A stretch of 64,000 bases of DNA from Diphasiastrum complanatum (GCA_029204225.1 CM055094.1:6082548-6146547), one strand, 5' to 3'. Counted from the stretch's first letter, positions 21,064 through 32,647 are shown. The notes: generated by a model not told the origin, from the sequence alone. Numbers and translations are program-made.

Positions 21064-22075
21064 GCAAAAATAACATCTTTCCAAACCGAGTATTGGATCT
21101 TAGACAACTCTTTAGAATGATTTGATAAAAATTGACGAGCTTTGACTCCTCCTATGCTAGGTTTACTGGGTACGTTTCCCGTTTTTCCTGAAATCTTTTC
21201 ATGTTTTTGTATTTTAACATGGCCTTTATGAAGGCCTGTTTTTGACAACACTTCCTCTAATCAAGCGATTGCTGGTTTTGATGCCAACTTTGGCTTAGTA
21301 TTCCATGCAAACAAGATATGAAGATATATTATTTTCTCTCTGATCCTCGTCTCTCTATGAAGTGTGCAAATATGCACATTTTGTAAAGGAATTGGTAATA
21401 CTGGTTTCCAATTGGGATCTTCAATCTCTCGTGAAACTCTTGTGTTCCTTGAAATGTCATTTGATGATTTCATACAATATAGACATGGATGTTTCGAATT
21501 TGCTCCATGAGATACATTGAACATACATTTCAATGACTTCAAGTCTCCAGCTAAATGCCATTCCACAAAAAATTCACCTCTTTCAGAAACACTAAGTACT
21601 TTGCCATTCATATGATCCTTTATGATATCTGGATAACTTGTTCTGCTAAAAATCCAAGAAAGAACATCGTGATCCTCCTTGATAACATGTTCAACATATG
21701 GAATCGCAAGTTTTTATGGATTCAAAACAATTACTAAAAGAAATTGCACGTGAATAACATCCATTTTTTACTTGAAAACATGCTAGCCACCATATGTTGT
21801 TTTCTCATTGCACACTGAAGTTGAGATCCCTTGAGTTTGTTGCATCGCCCAATGCTCCATTCATGAGAGTAATACTTACTCATTCCAACTTTTGTCCTTT
21901 TATAACTTCCGATTCATCTAGCTTGACCACCAGAATAATTTTGCTCATACTAACACTTGTAATATTATAGAATTTCACTATAAATCTCAATAAATGATTC
22001 AAATCCACAAATAAGTTGTTGGTAGAATTATATGACAAATTGCCAGAATTTGAATTGTAAATTTCATTGATGTGA
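21064..22075 (-). pseudogene. Transposase-like gene, interrupted by copia B
   Basis: From the right, open or nearly open frames give VVKLDESEVIKGQKLE, then ENNIWWLACFQVK, then EWHLAGDLKSLKCMFNVSHG with ANSKHPCLYC, and after one stop VLSKTGLHKGHVKIQ and ARQFLSNHSKELSKI, running into the copia LTR. The AGDLKxL...GANSKxxCLYC block resembles uncharacterised transposase-like proteins in many eukaryote genomes, with a CxxC after an acidic core. I cannot name the superfamily with confidence. The gene has stops, and its 3' part would lie beyond the copia insertion but is not found on the other side, which is truncated. Confidence 0.45.
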
Positions 22076-22087
22076 AAAGGGATTCCA

Positions 22088-23454
22088 ATGACGAAGCTTG
22101 CATCTTCCAAAGATCTCTTTCTCAACAATGTTCTTTTTGTCCCAAATCTGACAAAGAACATCTTAAGTGTTGGCCAACTTCTTGATAGTGGCTTTGATGT
22201 CAATTTCAATATTGACAATTGTGTGATCAAGAAGGATGGTGAGATCCTTGCATATGGATCAATATTTGAAGGCATCTACAAATTGGATCCAAGTGAGAGT
22301 GCAAACTCTCTTGATGTTTCTTATATGTCCAATATTTCAAAGGAAAATGATCACACAAGATGCACATATCTTCTCTCTTCAAGTATTATGGTGTATGATT
22401 ATTCCTTATTATTCAAACCATATGTTGAGAAGCAATTCTCATTGAAGATCAAAGCTTTGAGGAGTATTGGAGCTCTTGAAGGAATAACACCATATGAAGT
22501 TTTATTCAAGATGAAGCCTAAGGTTGATCACCTTAGTGAACTTGGTAATGCTTGCCGTGCACATATTTCCTTGGAAACAAGGAGGAAGGATGATCCAAGC
22601 TCATGGATCATGATTGGATACTCATCCATCAAGGAGGCCTTTACTGTCTTTACACTCTCTATTTCAAAATTGATTGTGAATAGAGATGTCATATTGCATG
22701 AAGATTCAATCTTGGAAGTGGTCGAGATCAAGGCTACTCAAGAAGCATCACAAGTTATCTCTTTAGAAGGTATTCAAGTTATGATGGGGCCGAGGTGTGA
22801 GGAGGAGTCTCTTCTTCATTTGATTTCAAGAAGACCTTCAAGATGCATGGCCGAGTCTTTATGGCTCGTATGCTCTTGGTTCTAGTAAGAACAAGATTGA
22901 GCTTGTTACGCATTTTTTTGAAAATCATGTTTTCACATGTTTTGAGGCAAATTGTAAACTCCTCTTGAGATTAAGTGAAGCATCCAAAGTGGACACTTAC
23001 ATCCTTGAGAGAGCAAATAGTCTTTGATATCAAGATTAGATCCATCATGGATATAGTTCATTGTATGTGGACTAGTCAAGCTAGAAAGCATAATCTTGAT
23101 CATCATCATTGTTTCACATCTTATGATCTTGATCTCCATGATCCTTATGAGGCTTGGAAGCCTCGGATTTTTCTATTTATGGTGCATCCATCATGCAAGT
23201 GGAACTTTCAAAGCAAAGGTCATCATCAAGCATGGAGGAAGCCCATGATCATAGTGGCATATTGGTGGAGCACTCTTCAAAGGCATTGGCAAGAGATCTC
23301 TACCAAAGAGATCTTATCATGAATATGGTGAGGGTGCTGCTATGATGGATCCCTTGGCTGATCTTCACTTCTTATGCATACCAAAGGATCCAGTCAAAAA
23401 GATTTACAAACTTCTCAAGTGATCTAGTACCTTTTCAAGCTATTTTTTGAGGAG
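22088..23454 (+). mobile_element. Copia E, internally deleted, 3' half
   Basis: Opens in the protease tail (NNVLFVPNLTKNILSVGQLL), continues KDGEILAYG and IYKLDPS, then jumps through remnants (LFKPYVEKQFSLKIKALRS) to GALEGITPYEVLFKMKPKV and VNRDVILHED: the integrase core has been deleted right at LRS, before the second catalytic Asp. No RT is recognisable. From about 22950 the sequence carries a module also found twice in element C (CKLL...EASKVDTYI, then FSIYGASIMQVE). A purine tract TTTTTTGAGGAG leads into the LTR. The left end and 5' LTR are missing. Confidence 0.75.
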
Positions 23455-24285
23455 TGTGAGAAATTGGCAAAAATCTAGCCTTGGTATTTTTATGAAAGAA
23501 GTTTGTAAGTGAATCTCACATGTGTGGAGGATGTTCCCACATGTGGAGAATTGTGAATCAAATTAAAAATGTTAGATATAGGGGTCTTATGTTTTTTGTA
23601 TCAAGCATCTAGGTGTAGGATGTTGATAGGGTCGAATTTGGCATAGATGGCAAATTATCCATTTCCAATTGTAATGCCACTATTGAGTCAAAATAGAGTA
23701 GGAGGCCAAAATCGAGCCAATTAGAGTGTAGACAAGTGTAATACTTTTGTTTGATGAAGTTTAAGAGGTCCAATAGGATCTAGAGGTAGAACCATGAGTG
23801 GTCCAATAGAATTTGAAATATGCTTGAAAATGGTCCAATAGAATTTAGAGGTGAATGGATCAATGTTCCAATAGGATTAAGAGGTGGCAAAAGTGTGATC
23901 CAATCATGATTGAGCATTGTGGTAGCTCATGGATCTATTAGTATCATTGTACTTCTCATTTGGATCTAATTATATTTGAGATTGAGTGGATTTTGAGAGT
24001 AATTGGTTTTCTAGCTTTCTCTCTCTACTCAAGAGCTCATGATGGTTTTCTCTCTCTACCCAAGGAGAGCAGCTTGTTTTTACTTAGATTATTTTTGGAA
24101 CACTTCCCACACGTGTGAGTGAGAGTTGGAAGTGATTGAATGCATGTAGTAGTGTGTTTTTGCCATAGAATCAAAGATAGATCTTGAATCTCAATCTAGT
24201 CTTGATCTTGGTGCATCTACACACCTTAGGAGATTACAAGTACATGTTGTGGACAGTCCACACGTGTGAAATCAGCAATTTTCAC
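23455..24285 (+). mobile_element. 3' LTR of copia E
   Basis: Starts TGTGAGAAATTGGCAAAAAT after the purine tract; by alignment with the solo LTR at 2672-3489 it ends near ATTTTCACT, the last A apparently mutated. It contains four CACA(C/T)GTG palindromes and a run of GGTCCAATAG-type phrases repeated about five times between 23765 and 23905. Confidence 0.75.
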
Positions 24286-24486
24286 TCCTCGTAGCTCTTG
24301 GTTATGTCCACACTTCCTGTTCTTTGTAGTATCACTACCATGCGAGAATCTAGGTTAGATCCTGTATGAGCTGGCATCCCTCGCATCGTTGCAATATCCG
24401 GTCAGTCACCAATGTCGCCATCTCTTATAGCTTCCATCCATCTCGCATCGTATTAATACTCAAGGCTATTGTTTATACTTTAGACA

Positions 24487-25690
24487 TGGCAGCCTCATCT
24501 TCTAATACTTTTGATTCTGACTTGCACACCTTCCTCATTGAATCAAGGGTTGGTAATTACATAGGTCACTACAAGATGTATTTCAATATGTCTTTTGATA
24601 TCGAGAGGTTTGGACCTGAACATAAATTAATTTTTCTCGGCCTTGTATAAACAATATTATGATAATCTGAATCAGTCTTTGATGATAATGAATAATCTAT
24701 GATTCATCCATTTCCACGACTTGGTACTTGTCCAACCACTTTCAAAGCAAGCTCACAACCGACGATTTACAAAAATAGTGAGTGATTTTAAACGTGTGTC
24801 CATTTCGACTAGCACAATTGATCATGTTGATTTTTGCAGGACACGCGCTTTGTGTTTTATCTTTCTGCTCTTGTTCCTGAAGAGGCAAGAACTTCGAGGC
24901 AAATCATTGAGGGTGCCTTATCATCAGTTGATTCTGTGATATCAAAATCAGCTATTGGATGTCTTCGGTGCTGATGAAGATGCAAGATTGGCAACAATGT
25001 ACGACCCAGCCGAGTCTCGTGCATTGTCCATTTCTTCCTTATCTAACGTGAATCCATATGACAAAACCAAGACTATTCTCGATCTGCCGGTGTATTACAT
25101 GAATAGTGTCACATACCTCTCTTTGAATGATGTAGGAGATGTTCTTGATCTGAGGGAGGAGGATGAAATATTATCAATTCTCTCTAATTTTATCAAAGAA
25201 TTCTCGGACTTCATAGATCTCGAGGGTGATGATTTATGTGCTTCTATTGATTACAATGACAGAGATGAGTGGTTGGATGGGACTGAAGCCCTGCAGTCAA
25301 TCATGCTTGAAAGCAGGGCATAGCAGACAAATTTGCCCAGTAAGGAGAAATTTTTGAGAATCCAGATATGTCTCACAATCCTCAAAAACTAATCCATCCA
25401 CTGCTTTGACGACCGTAGTTGTTGGTCATGATCTACATACTGCTGCAATTATTCAAGCTGATGAGCATGATCTAGTAGGTAAATTTGTTTTTATTTAAAT
25501 GAGATTTCTATTCTAATTTAGTTATTTGTTTTTCAAGATATATGACATTTGCTCGTATTTTACAGGCTACTATGGAGGTAGATGCCTTTGCAACAAGGCA
25601 TGGATATGTGAGGGAAGGCCAACGATCACGACAAAGGGATTCATTCATGTCCCATTATTTGAAGTGCTTTCTATCGTAGCAAATTTTCTT
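24487..25690 (+). pseudogene. Gene Y, unrecognised multi-exon gene
   Basis: Likely start MAASSSNTFDSDLHTFLIES with RVGNYIGHYKMYFNM, stopping at 24649. Further coding-like stretches: DTRFVFYLSALVPEEARTSR, then an acidic 122-residue frame (GADEDARLATMYDPAESRAL, FIDLEGDDLCASIDYNDRDE), then TTVVVGHDLHTAAIIQADEH and DLV at a GTAAA donor, an intron to TTTTACAG at about 25565, and ATMEVDAFATRHGYVREGQR with SRQRDSFMSHYLKCF. The last exon faintly recalls FAR1-type domains (inference, weak). A partial second copy exists at 12360-12466, so this is another dispersed family, near family X copies both times. Confidence 0.4.
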
Positions 25691-25701
25691 CAGATGCTGC
25701 G

Positions 25702-25983
25702 ATGATAATAATGGCAATTAAAGCATTATCATATTTCTTAAACGGGCACAAATACTCTCAAAATACATGTAAAATTATTTTTGCAAAAAAAGACATTGTC
25801 ATAAAAGTTTTTAGCTTTGTATCTGAGGAAGTTCCTAAAAGGTCTTTCTTATTAGCTATTTTCTCCAGATACATAGACTTGAGCAAAAGAAGATCCATTG
25901 ATTTTCTAGATCCATATGATAGAAAGAAATTTCTTCATGACCACACAACAAAGCTGATCATTAAAGATAAAGAGAAACGATGA
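25702..25983 (+). CDS. ORF with macro-domain-like C-terminal pattern, doubtful
   Basis: An open frame of 93 residues extends in frame upstream to FYRSKFSSDAAMIIM. The arrangement SSDAAMIIMAIKALSYFL, then KIIFAKKDIVIKVFSFVSEE (helix, strand, helix) recalls the last alpha-beta units of macro (ADP-ribose-binding) domains, but the ligand-binding loops are absent. It may be the 3' end of gene Y in another frame, or chance. The tail is Lys-rich (TTKLIIKDKEKR). Confidence 0.25.
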   Translation: MIIMAIKALSYFLNGHKYSQNTCKIIFAKKDIVIKVFSFVSEEVPKRSFLLAIFSRYIDLSKRRSIDFLDPYDRKKFLHDHTTKLIIKDKEKR

Positions 25984-26269
25984 TTTTGTCATGCATTGTA
26001 CTTCAAATGATGCCATATAATACATATACTCTTTTCGTCTGATATCATGAAAATTACTATGGGTTGAGTCTTGCATCAATATTATTTTTGTCTATAAATT
26101 TGCATGTCTTTCTGAATTTTTGATAATTTGTTAATCTAGTTTTGTATCGGATTTGAGCACGTATGTAGAACTATTGAAATAGCTGGATGATGTAACTATT
26201 TTTTTGAGATGTTCCACCATGTTGTATCTTGCTTTGCACTTTTTCTCTAAGATAGTAATATAGGATTTT
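25984..26269. other. No gene recognised
   Basis: AT-rich spacer between the macro-like ORF and a copia RNase H scrap. No repeat or motif stands out. Confidence 0.4.
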
Positions 26270-26690
26270 GATATGCTTACTTCGGGAGTAGAATCTCGAA
26301 TTTAGAGATAGTGCAATGGCACTTTGATTGTCACAATAGAGGGTCGTTGGATGTGACTAGATAATTTTGATATCTGCAAGCAGGTCCCTTAGCCAAATTG
26401 CCTCCTTTGTAGCATTTGTGAGAACTATATATTCCAATTCTGTGGAGGATAATTCTACTAAGGTCTTTTTTCGGCTGTTCCATGAAATTGGGCCTTGATT
26501 AAATAGGAATACAAATTTTGAGATCAATTTTTTTGTGTCGATATCTCCTGCCTAATTTGCATTTGTGTAACCCTCTAGAATGGTGGCATATTGGTTGCCT
26601 CCATAGAAAATGCTAAGGTGTTTTGTAGCTTGGACATACTTCATGACTTTCTTGAGAGCCTTCTAAGGGACTGGACCTAGATTTGAAAGA
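26270..26690 (-). pseudogene. Copia RNase H fragment
   Basis: Minus-strand translation gives ALKKVMKYVQATKHLSIFYG, GYTNAN*AGDIDTKK, PISWNSRKKTLVELSSTELE, KEAIWLRDLL and LYCDNQSAIALSLNSRFYSR followed by SKHI. These are the hallmarks of copia RNase H (YxDADWAGD, LSSTEAEY, CDNxSAI, RTKHI), with a Trp-to-stop change in the second block and a Ser-to-Leu-type drift. No RT or LTR. It lies beside family X copy 4, whose 3' end starts about 80 bp away. Confidence 0.8.
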
Positions 26691-26768
26691 AGTTGGCTAG
26701 ATCTTTGCAGCATGTTATGAGCTCATGTCTTTTTCACAACTGTAACAAGACAAATATTAGTGAATGTG

Positions 26769-27885
26769 TCATTGCAAACTATGCCATTTTTCTTTAGTGT
26801 GTACTATTTGGACAGGTAATAAACATAGAGTACGTACGAGTCTTTTGTTGGTGATGAATTTGAAATAAGTGGGTAGATTGGTTTGTATTAGGATGAGCTC
26901 TGCTATGATATAATCAAGGTTCCAATGCTCTTCCACCTCAATCATAGTTAAAAGTTCTTCATTGTATATGATGTTTATTTCCTTTCGGCCTGTGTGACCA
27001 TTTATTTGGAAGTCTTGATCTAGTAGTAGCCATGTATCATCAGTTTTCTTGAATCTTTGATAGCTAAATGTGAGACTAAGAATTTTTTTTTCAATATGAT
27101 AACGAAAAATCATTGAAGACTTTTTTATCCTTCATTCTATATCTTTATTTGTTTTACTATCTCAGCCTTGATCCGTAACATTTGACAAGATCTCATCAGG
27201 TAAATTCTTGCAAACAAATAAAGTTGGTTTTATTCGAACACTTGCACTTGAGTAAAAATCAACAAATTTATGCAATGAGAGAAACCAAATTAGGTGAACA
27301 ATTTTTTATCTTGTACTTATCTTCATGGCATTTTTACATCCAAGAGTAGCTTGCATCTAAACAATTCAGAAACAATATTGTCAGGATTAGGCCACTCATC
27401 ACTCTGAAAACTTGGTAATGGAATTGCTTCAAGCTTGCCAAAACTCCCATCCATTTCTGGAATATATTAAGGTAAAAATATATACCACTATTTGCAAGAT
27501 CTTTGGACTTCTTCCTCTTTATTGTAGCTTTCCAACATCAGAGTGATTCAGATCCAATATCTCTTGCAAGTGATCGTGTTGGCTCCCATTGACTTATGTT
27601 TGATGGATATAATACTGAAAGAAGAAACACGTTGATAAATCACAATCTGAAGAGCTTCAATAAAACAAACACCTATGATTGCAGTAAACTGCATACATTT
27701 TGATATAGTACTTATAGTTACATTTTTTATGATCATGAGGATTGACATTTTGTACTTTTATTTTTGAATGCATATAAACATATTGTACTAACACATCTAA
27801 TATAGAGTGACCTCCGGAAGTTGTCCTAAACTCGAAATTTTTTGCTTTCCAATAATATTTGTATGTCATCTTTGCCCTTTTCTTC
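26769..27885 (-). pseudogene. Family X copy 4, broken
   Basis: On the minus strand: YKYYWKAKNFEFRTTSGGHS, ILDVLVQYVYMHSKIKVQNV, NPHDHKKCNYK; the donor at the conserved intron site reads ATAAGT instead of GTAAGT, so splicing is lost. Downstream come RIKPTLFVCKNLPDEILSNV and TDQG then a stop, and a well-preserved open stretch FRYHIEKKILSLTFSYQRFK, WLLLDQDFQINGHTGRKE, LLTMIEVEEHWNLDYIIAEL, LPTYFKFITNKRLV. This last part confirms the C-terminal module seen in copy 3 at equal spacing. Gene Y lies upstream in convergent orientation, with the copia scrap between. Confidence 0.65.
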
Positions 27886-28689
27886 TATCAAATATTGCCC
27901 TTTGATGATGGATGCAGCAACACTCATGAATTCTTCATATATTTTATTGGCTTCCACTTACCAGCTTCATCGTAAAGAATCCTAGCATAGTTAAACAGAT
28001 TTAACTTGAGATGTGGACTTCAGACGGGCAAGAAGAGCCAACCAATGGGATATGTCCATGCTGCCTGACGTAAATTTCAAAGTATGTTGTAATATATTTT
28101 TATTTTTCAATTTATTTGAGCTACATTACGTAGATTTGAAATGTGTGCATTTTGATTGGGCCAGGTGGTGGTCGAAATCAAAGATAAATTAATAAAAGTA
28201 TCTTTACAAAGAGTTCATTTTATTTTGGAATTTCTCTAATGCATGGGTTGCCACAAGAAAAGTTATATGTACAGTGTTCCAAGTTGAGAAATATAAGTTA
28301 GAAATCTGAGTTAATCTGATATACATTTTATGTAAGCTCCAAATGTGATGATGTAATTACTGTACAGTTTATTTGGTTTATTGTATATGATTGTGATCGG
28401 GATGTAACCCGTTAGGATACATTGATTGGGCACTGATCCCGTAGCCAGCTACTTGGGTTAGCCGAGTAGCCACACATAGGAAGAATTAGCCTGTATAGAG
28501 TTATTTACAGTACTTGATATACTTGGGGGCATGTCCCAAGTTTGTCGGACGAATTTGGCCATATTGGGCCCGACCTTAGTTTGACAGGTGGTAGGCCAAT
28601 TTTAGGACACTTGCCTTTTCATGCAGTTTGTGAATACTCTATATGTACAATGTTTCTTTGTAATCTAATAACTTTTGTTGTGCCATCTA
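27886..28689. other. No gene recognised
   Basis: From 27886 to about 28080 the minus strand may hold the decayed N-terminus of family X copy 4 (KLNLFNYARILYDEAGKWKP). The rest has no recognisable content. GC-richer text near 28400-28600 could belong to an LTR, but no partner LTR is present. Confidence 0.35.
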
Positions 28690-28885
28690 AACTTTTTGGA
28701 CCTTATTGTAGTCAATCTCAAGACCTCGATCGGAAACAATATGTCCTAAATACTTCAGTCTTGTTTGAAAGAACTCACACTTAGACTCCTTAGCATAAAG
28801 CTTTGCCTACCTTATATTATCTAAGACTATATGCAAATGCGTATTGTCAGTTTCTCTAGAGTGAATAAAGAAGATCTTCCACGAG
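28690..28885 (-). pseudogene. Ty3/gypsy reverse transcriptase fragment
   Basis: Minus-strand translation reads HLHIVLDNIR, one stop, AKLYAKESKCEFFQTRLKYL, GHIVSDRGLEIDYNKVQK. This is the segment just after the YxDD box in gypsy RT (HLxHLxxVLxxLRxxxLYAKxSKCEF...FLGHxVSxxGI). It is short and interrupted. It is opposite in strand to the gypsy gag fragment downstream, so it probably comes from another copy. Confidence 0.75.
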
Positions 28886-29849
28886 TTTTTGATGATTGTG
28901 AAGCTCCTTGTTCATGGCAATCTTCTTGAGTGAAATTTTTACTAGCATGTTCTGATTTCCTTTGTGTTTGTGGATTAATTAGATTTCTTGCTCACTCTCT
29001 TGCTTGTGGAATGTAGATGTGGATTAACTTTCTTGTCTCTTGTTTTTGTAGTTTCAGCATGCATAATAACCTATAGAGGCTAAGATTGTGGATATGATTT
29101 GCATACTCTCTAACAATCCTGTCTTGATTGTTCTTGGGTATTCCAAGCATCAAGAAATGGGTGTTTCTTGATCCTTGGGTTGCTAGAATGCTGTTAGGAA
29201 GCTAGTTTTCTTGTTTCTTGTTTCTTGTTGAGTAGCTTAATCTTGTCATTGCATTGTTCCCTTATTTCCTAGATAGATTGTAGATTTGCTCTCTGATTCA
29301 TAACGTTGATCTATGATGAGCTAGGACTGGTTGCATGGCTTGTAAATGCACGTAGCTGAGTAACGTCACCATTTCTCCCCACTGACAGATTAGGAATACA
29401 CGTTGTAATCTGAGAAACACTTTTGCCTGGAAACCGTTCTAACAAGAAGATTAAACCGTAAAAAACTGTAACCAATGGAAGTAACAGAGAATAAGAACAA
29501 AATTGTGTTCACAGATTCAGTTGGAATCTATGAACATTTGGCACCATTTCCACAGCTACACAGACACTTATCCAAGCCAAACCTTTCCGATCTGTGCCGC
29601 CAATCCATTGCTCTGAAGTCTCACACATGCATCATTATCGAGCTCGTTACTTTGGTCTCGACCGACGTCTAGCTCCATTCTTGACTGAGGCTTCACGCTC
29701 CTCCCCTAGCCGAGCTCCACGACTCTCGTCTAGACCGGACAAAACCTTGTTTCATTCACCTATTGAAACTACACACTCACTCTCGACCAAACAACTACTC
29801 ACAATATCCTGCCAAGTCTTGAGTTAAATCTCAATCAATGCTCATCAAT
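28886..29849. other. No gene recognised; possible gypsy LTR or leader
   Basis: T-rich, then C-rich DNA upstream of the gypsy gag region. No primer site or LTR partner is visible. From about 29650 on, TCTCGACCGA-like words begin, grading into the minisatellite that follows. Confidence 0.4.
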
Positions 29850-30425
29850 CAGATCCCACCCAAGCCTTTCCGTTGACATCTCGACACAAGACCTTCTGTC
29901 GCATCTCAACCGATGCCTTTCCATTACTTTTCGACCGGCAACGTTCTGTCAGTTCTCAATCGGAGGCATCCTGTACAATCTCAACCGAAGTTGTCTATTG
30001 AATCTTAACCAAAGGCATTCTATAAGTTCTCAACTAGAAGCTGTCTATTAAATCTCCACAGGAACCTTCCGTCCAAACCGAAGGCATTCCTGTTAAAACT
30101 CAACTGAAGGCATTCTTGTTAAAACTCAACTCAAGCATCTTGTCAGATTTTGAACGGAGTTTTCTCTCATATCTCGACCGAAGCATCTTGTCAGATCTTG
30201 ACCAAAGCTTTCTCTTAGATCTCGACCGATGCGTCCTGTCAGATCTCAACCGAAGCGTCCTGTCAGATCTCAACCAAAACTTGCTCTCAGATCTCGACCA
30301 AAGCATCTTGTCAAATCTCGACCGAAACTGTCTCTCAGATCTCAACCGAACTGTTCTATCAACTTTCAACCGGACCTTTCTATCAATTCTCAACCGAGAA
30401 TTTCTATCAACTCTCAACTGAGAGC
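29850..30425 (+). repeat. 24-bp minisatellite upstream of gypsy gag
   Basis: The unit GTCAGATCTCAACCGAAGCG plus TCCT repeats contiguously, cleanest at 30180-30360 and more degenerate on the left. Because 24 is a multiple of three, frames stay open on both strands, encoding an 8-residue repeat (SDLNRSVL) on plus and Arg/Ser-rich repeats on minus. These are artefacts of the repeat and not genes. Confidence 0.85.
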
Positions 30426-30803
30426 TTTGACTTCCAACCTGAACCAAGTCAACTTCAAGACAAAGTCAACTTTTTTCTTTGACTAGGTCTCAGTGTTTTC
30501 CAAATACCACAGTTCTTTCCAACTTTATTGCAAAACTCTAACACCAAACTGTGTCGTTTGGACACCACCACATTATTAGTCTCTGACTAATATTTAAAAA
30601 CAAAAAAAAAAAACAAAACACCAAAAAATAAAAACACAAACACCAGCCAAGTTACCAAAGAGTCCAAGAGGCCTATTTACCCAATCCTAAGGTACTCTAG
30701 AGTTGTTATGGATCGTCCTTACGGTCCGAATTCCACAGAGGACTACTCACCAGAGATGGTCTCTCCATCTACCGAATAGGCTCGATTCAATAGATATTCC
30801 AGG
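30426..30803. other. Spacer before gypsy gag
   Basis: No motif apart from an A-rich stretch at about 30600-30650. The stretch 30700-30800 may already be gag coding sequence, with a TAG at about 30778. Confidence 0.35.
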
Positions 30804-31850
30804 TTGAAATCCCAAGTCCAAGAGCCATCCACCAACCCATTTGACAAATGGGAACCAATGCATTTTGAAGCTCCATACGATCGACCACATTTTTATGCTG
30901 CAGAATCTTCACACGCACGAGCTCACTTAAATGGAGCTTTTGCAAATAATGTTCCGCGTACTGAAAAACGAACTCCCAAGTTAGATTTACCTAAGTACGA
31001 TGGTAACACTGATTCTCAAATATTTCTTCACGACTTTGAGAACGCATGCGATGTCTATGGCGAGACATCACTAGATGCCATGGTACAGCTCTTCTTGATG
31101 ACCATGATCGATCAAGCACAAGAATGGTTTTTTAACCTTGATCGTGAAGATAAACGAGACTAGTCACTCTTGAAGGAAGCATTTATCAAACTCTTCAAGC
31201 CATTTCGCTTGATCGAAAGTCCTTTTGTCAAGCTAAGTATTATCAAAATGACAAAAGATGAGAAAGTACGTGACTACAATATTGAACAATTTAAAAGATT
31301 AAAAAGTCAGGTACAAGAGCAACAAACTGAATCTATGCTCATAATTTGGTTCCTTGTTCGACTCCCATGATGGATATGACGTGAACTTCGCTCTAATGAT
31401 GAATACACATTATTGAAACAAGCCATTTTTTAAGCCATTCGAAAAGAAGATGAGGGATCAGATGTCAATGAGCCACGTGAACGGAGAGCACATCGTGCTG
31501 TCCAAGAAGCTCGACCAAACGAGGAAACACGAGAACAGTTATGAAAAACACAGATGGAGTTGCTTAATCAGCAACACCAACAATAGATGGAGAAACTCAC
31601 GAAAGAGTTTCAAAAAACTCTTAAGTCTATCTAGAGCTCGATGTCAGGTCAGTTACCCACTGGCCAAATCCACCATAGACGAGAGAACGCATGGTGCCCT
31701 CACTATCGAGGTGCACACACTGGCAATGAGTGCACTTCATACCAACCGGTCCCAGAAACTTCATTGATCAAATGTGACATCTGCGACTCTATGGGTCACA
31801 CATACCTCTATTGCTATCATAATCTAAGGAACTAGCCTCACAACCAATCA
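30804..31850 (+). pseudogene. gag: Ty3/gypsy gag fragment
   Basis: The frame reads KLDLPKYDGNTDSQIFLHDF, QLFLMTMIDQAQEWFFNL, one stop in place of Trp, LLKEAFIKLFKPFRLIESPF, IKMTKDEKVRDYNIEQFKRL. This is the Retrotrans_gag core of Ty3/gypsy elements (FxGxxDxxxFLxxFE, AxxWFxxL, W..LxxxFxxxF). After more shifts come ENAWCPHYRGAHTGNECTSY and IKCDICDSMGHTYLYC, remnants of zinc-binding stretches. Gag forms the particle. Multiple shifts and stops make it inactive. Confidence 0.8.
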
Positions 31851-31942
31851 GGAGGACATTATCAACCTCCTAGAACCAGTTTGTTTCACAAAATCAAAAT
31901 CAGCACTATCCATCATGAACCAACCAAGTCCATATACAAGAG

Positions 31943-32647
31943 TTGCCCAGACAATCTAGACATGAACCTCAACCACAACTAGCACTCTTAGGACCACCTC
32001 CAAGGGGACAACCTGATCTAGGAGCACAAAAACATAGACACCCTCGAGAATCTGCACAAACAAATCTTGTAGAAAATTCCTATGATCACTCATATCAGCA
32101 CGAAACAACACTTTCATCTGTTAGTTCTCAACAATATCCAACCGACAACTCATGCTCGTGCAAATGGGATGAGTATTCCACACCACCAGAAAATCCAGCA
32201 CAGCTAGCCATCCAAGATGGTTATGCTATTGGCACAGGACCAATGAGCAACCGCTGTTTTATTTGTGGTGAAACTAGCCACTATATGGTTGACTATAAAG
32301 TTAAGAACCAATACCATCTGGAGTGTCTAGATTGTGTTCGCAAACACAGTTTCAAAGACTGCTCTAAACAACCTAACATGATAATTCCAGCACGTCATAT
32401 ATCATCCAAACCTATTAGAGTTCTAACTAGAGCACAACGTCAACACCACGAACAGCAGCAAAACCATGCTAAATCAGCTGATCCACATGGAAGCCACTTG
32501 ACAGCTTCCACATTACCCAAAGACTACCCAGACCCAAATGTGGAACAAAGGCAGTACAATGAATTTAGAGATGAGTTTTTGCGAGAGGAAGAATATATGG
32601 AAAGTCTGTTATCCACTCAAATCCTCGAAAAAGAGCAATCCCTATAG
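31943..32647 (+). pseudogene. Gypsy gag C-terminal region with Cys/His clusters
   Basis: Begins Pro/Gln/Arg-rich, then RCFICGETSHYMVDYKVKNQ with YHLECLDCVRKHSFKDC: two Cys/His clusters like degenerate zinc knuckles (CxxCGxxSH; CxxCxxxHxxxxC). The last third is Glu/Gln-rich (FRDEFLREEEYMESLL). It continues the gag polyprotein toward protease. It is open for 235 codons, unusually long for this decayed region. Confidence 0.6.

Noticed and set aside
25565-25690. FAR1 DNA-binding domain in gene Y
   Set aside because: Only a FATRHGYVREGQRSR resemblance; the metal-binding Cys and His residues expected of FAR1 are not present.
29850-30425. CRISPR-like array
   Set aside because: Units are contiguous and degenerate without unique spacers, in a plant nuclear context.
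30100-30486. Long open frames on both strands
   Set aside because: They follow from a 24-bp repeat whose length is a multiple of three. No coding signal beyond the repeat.
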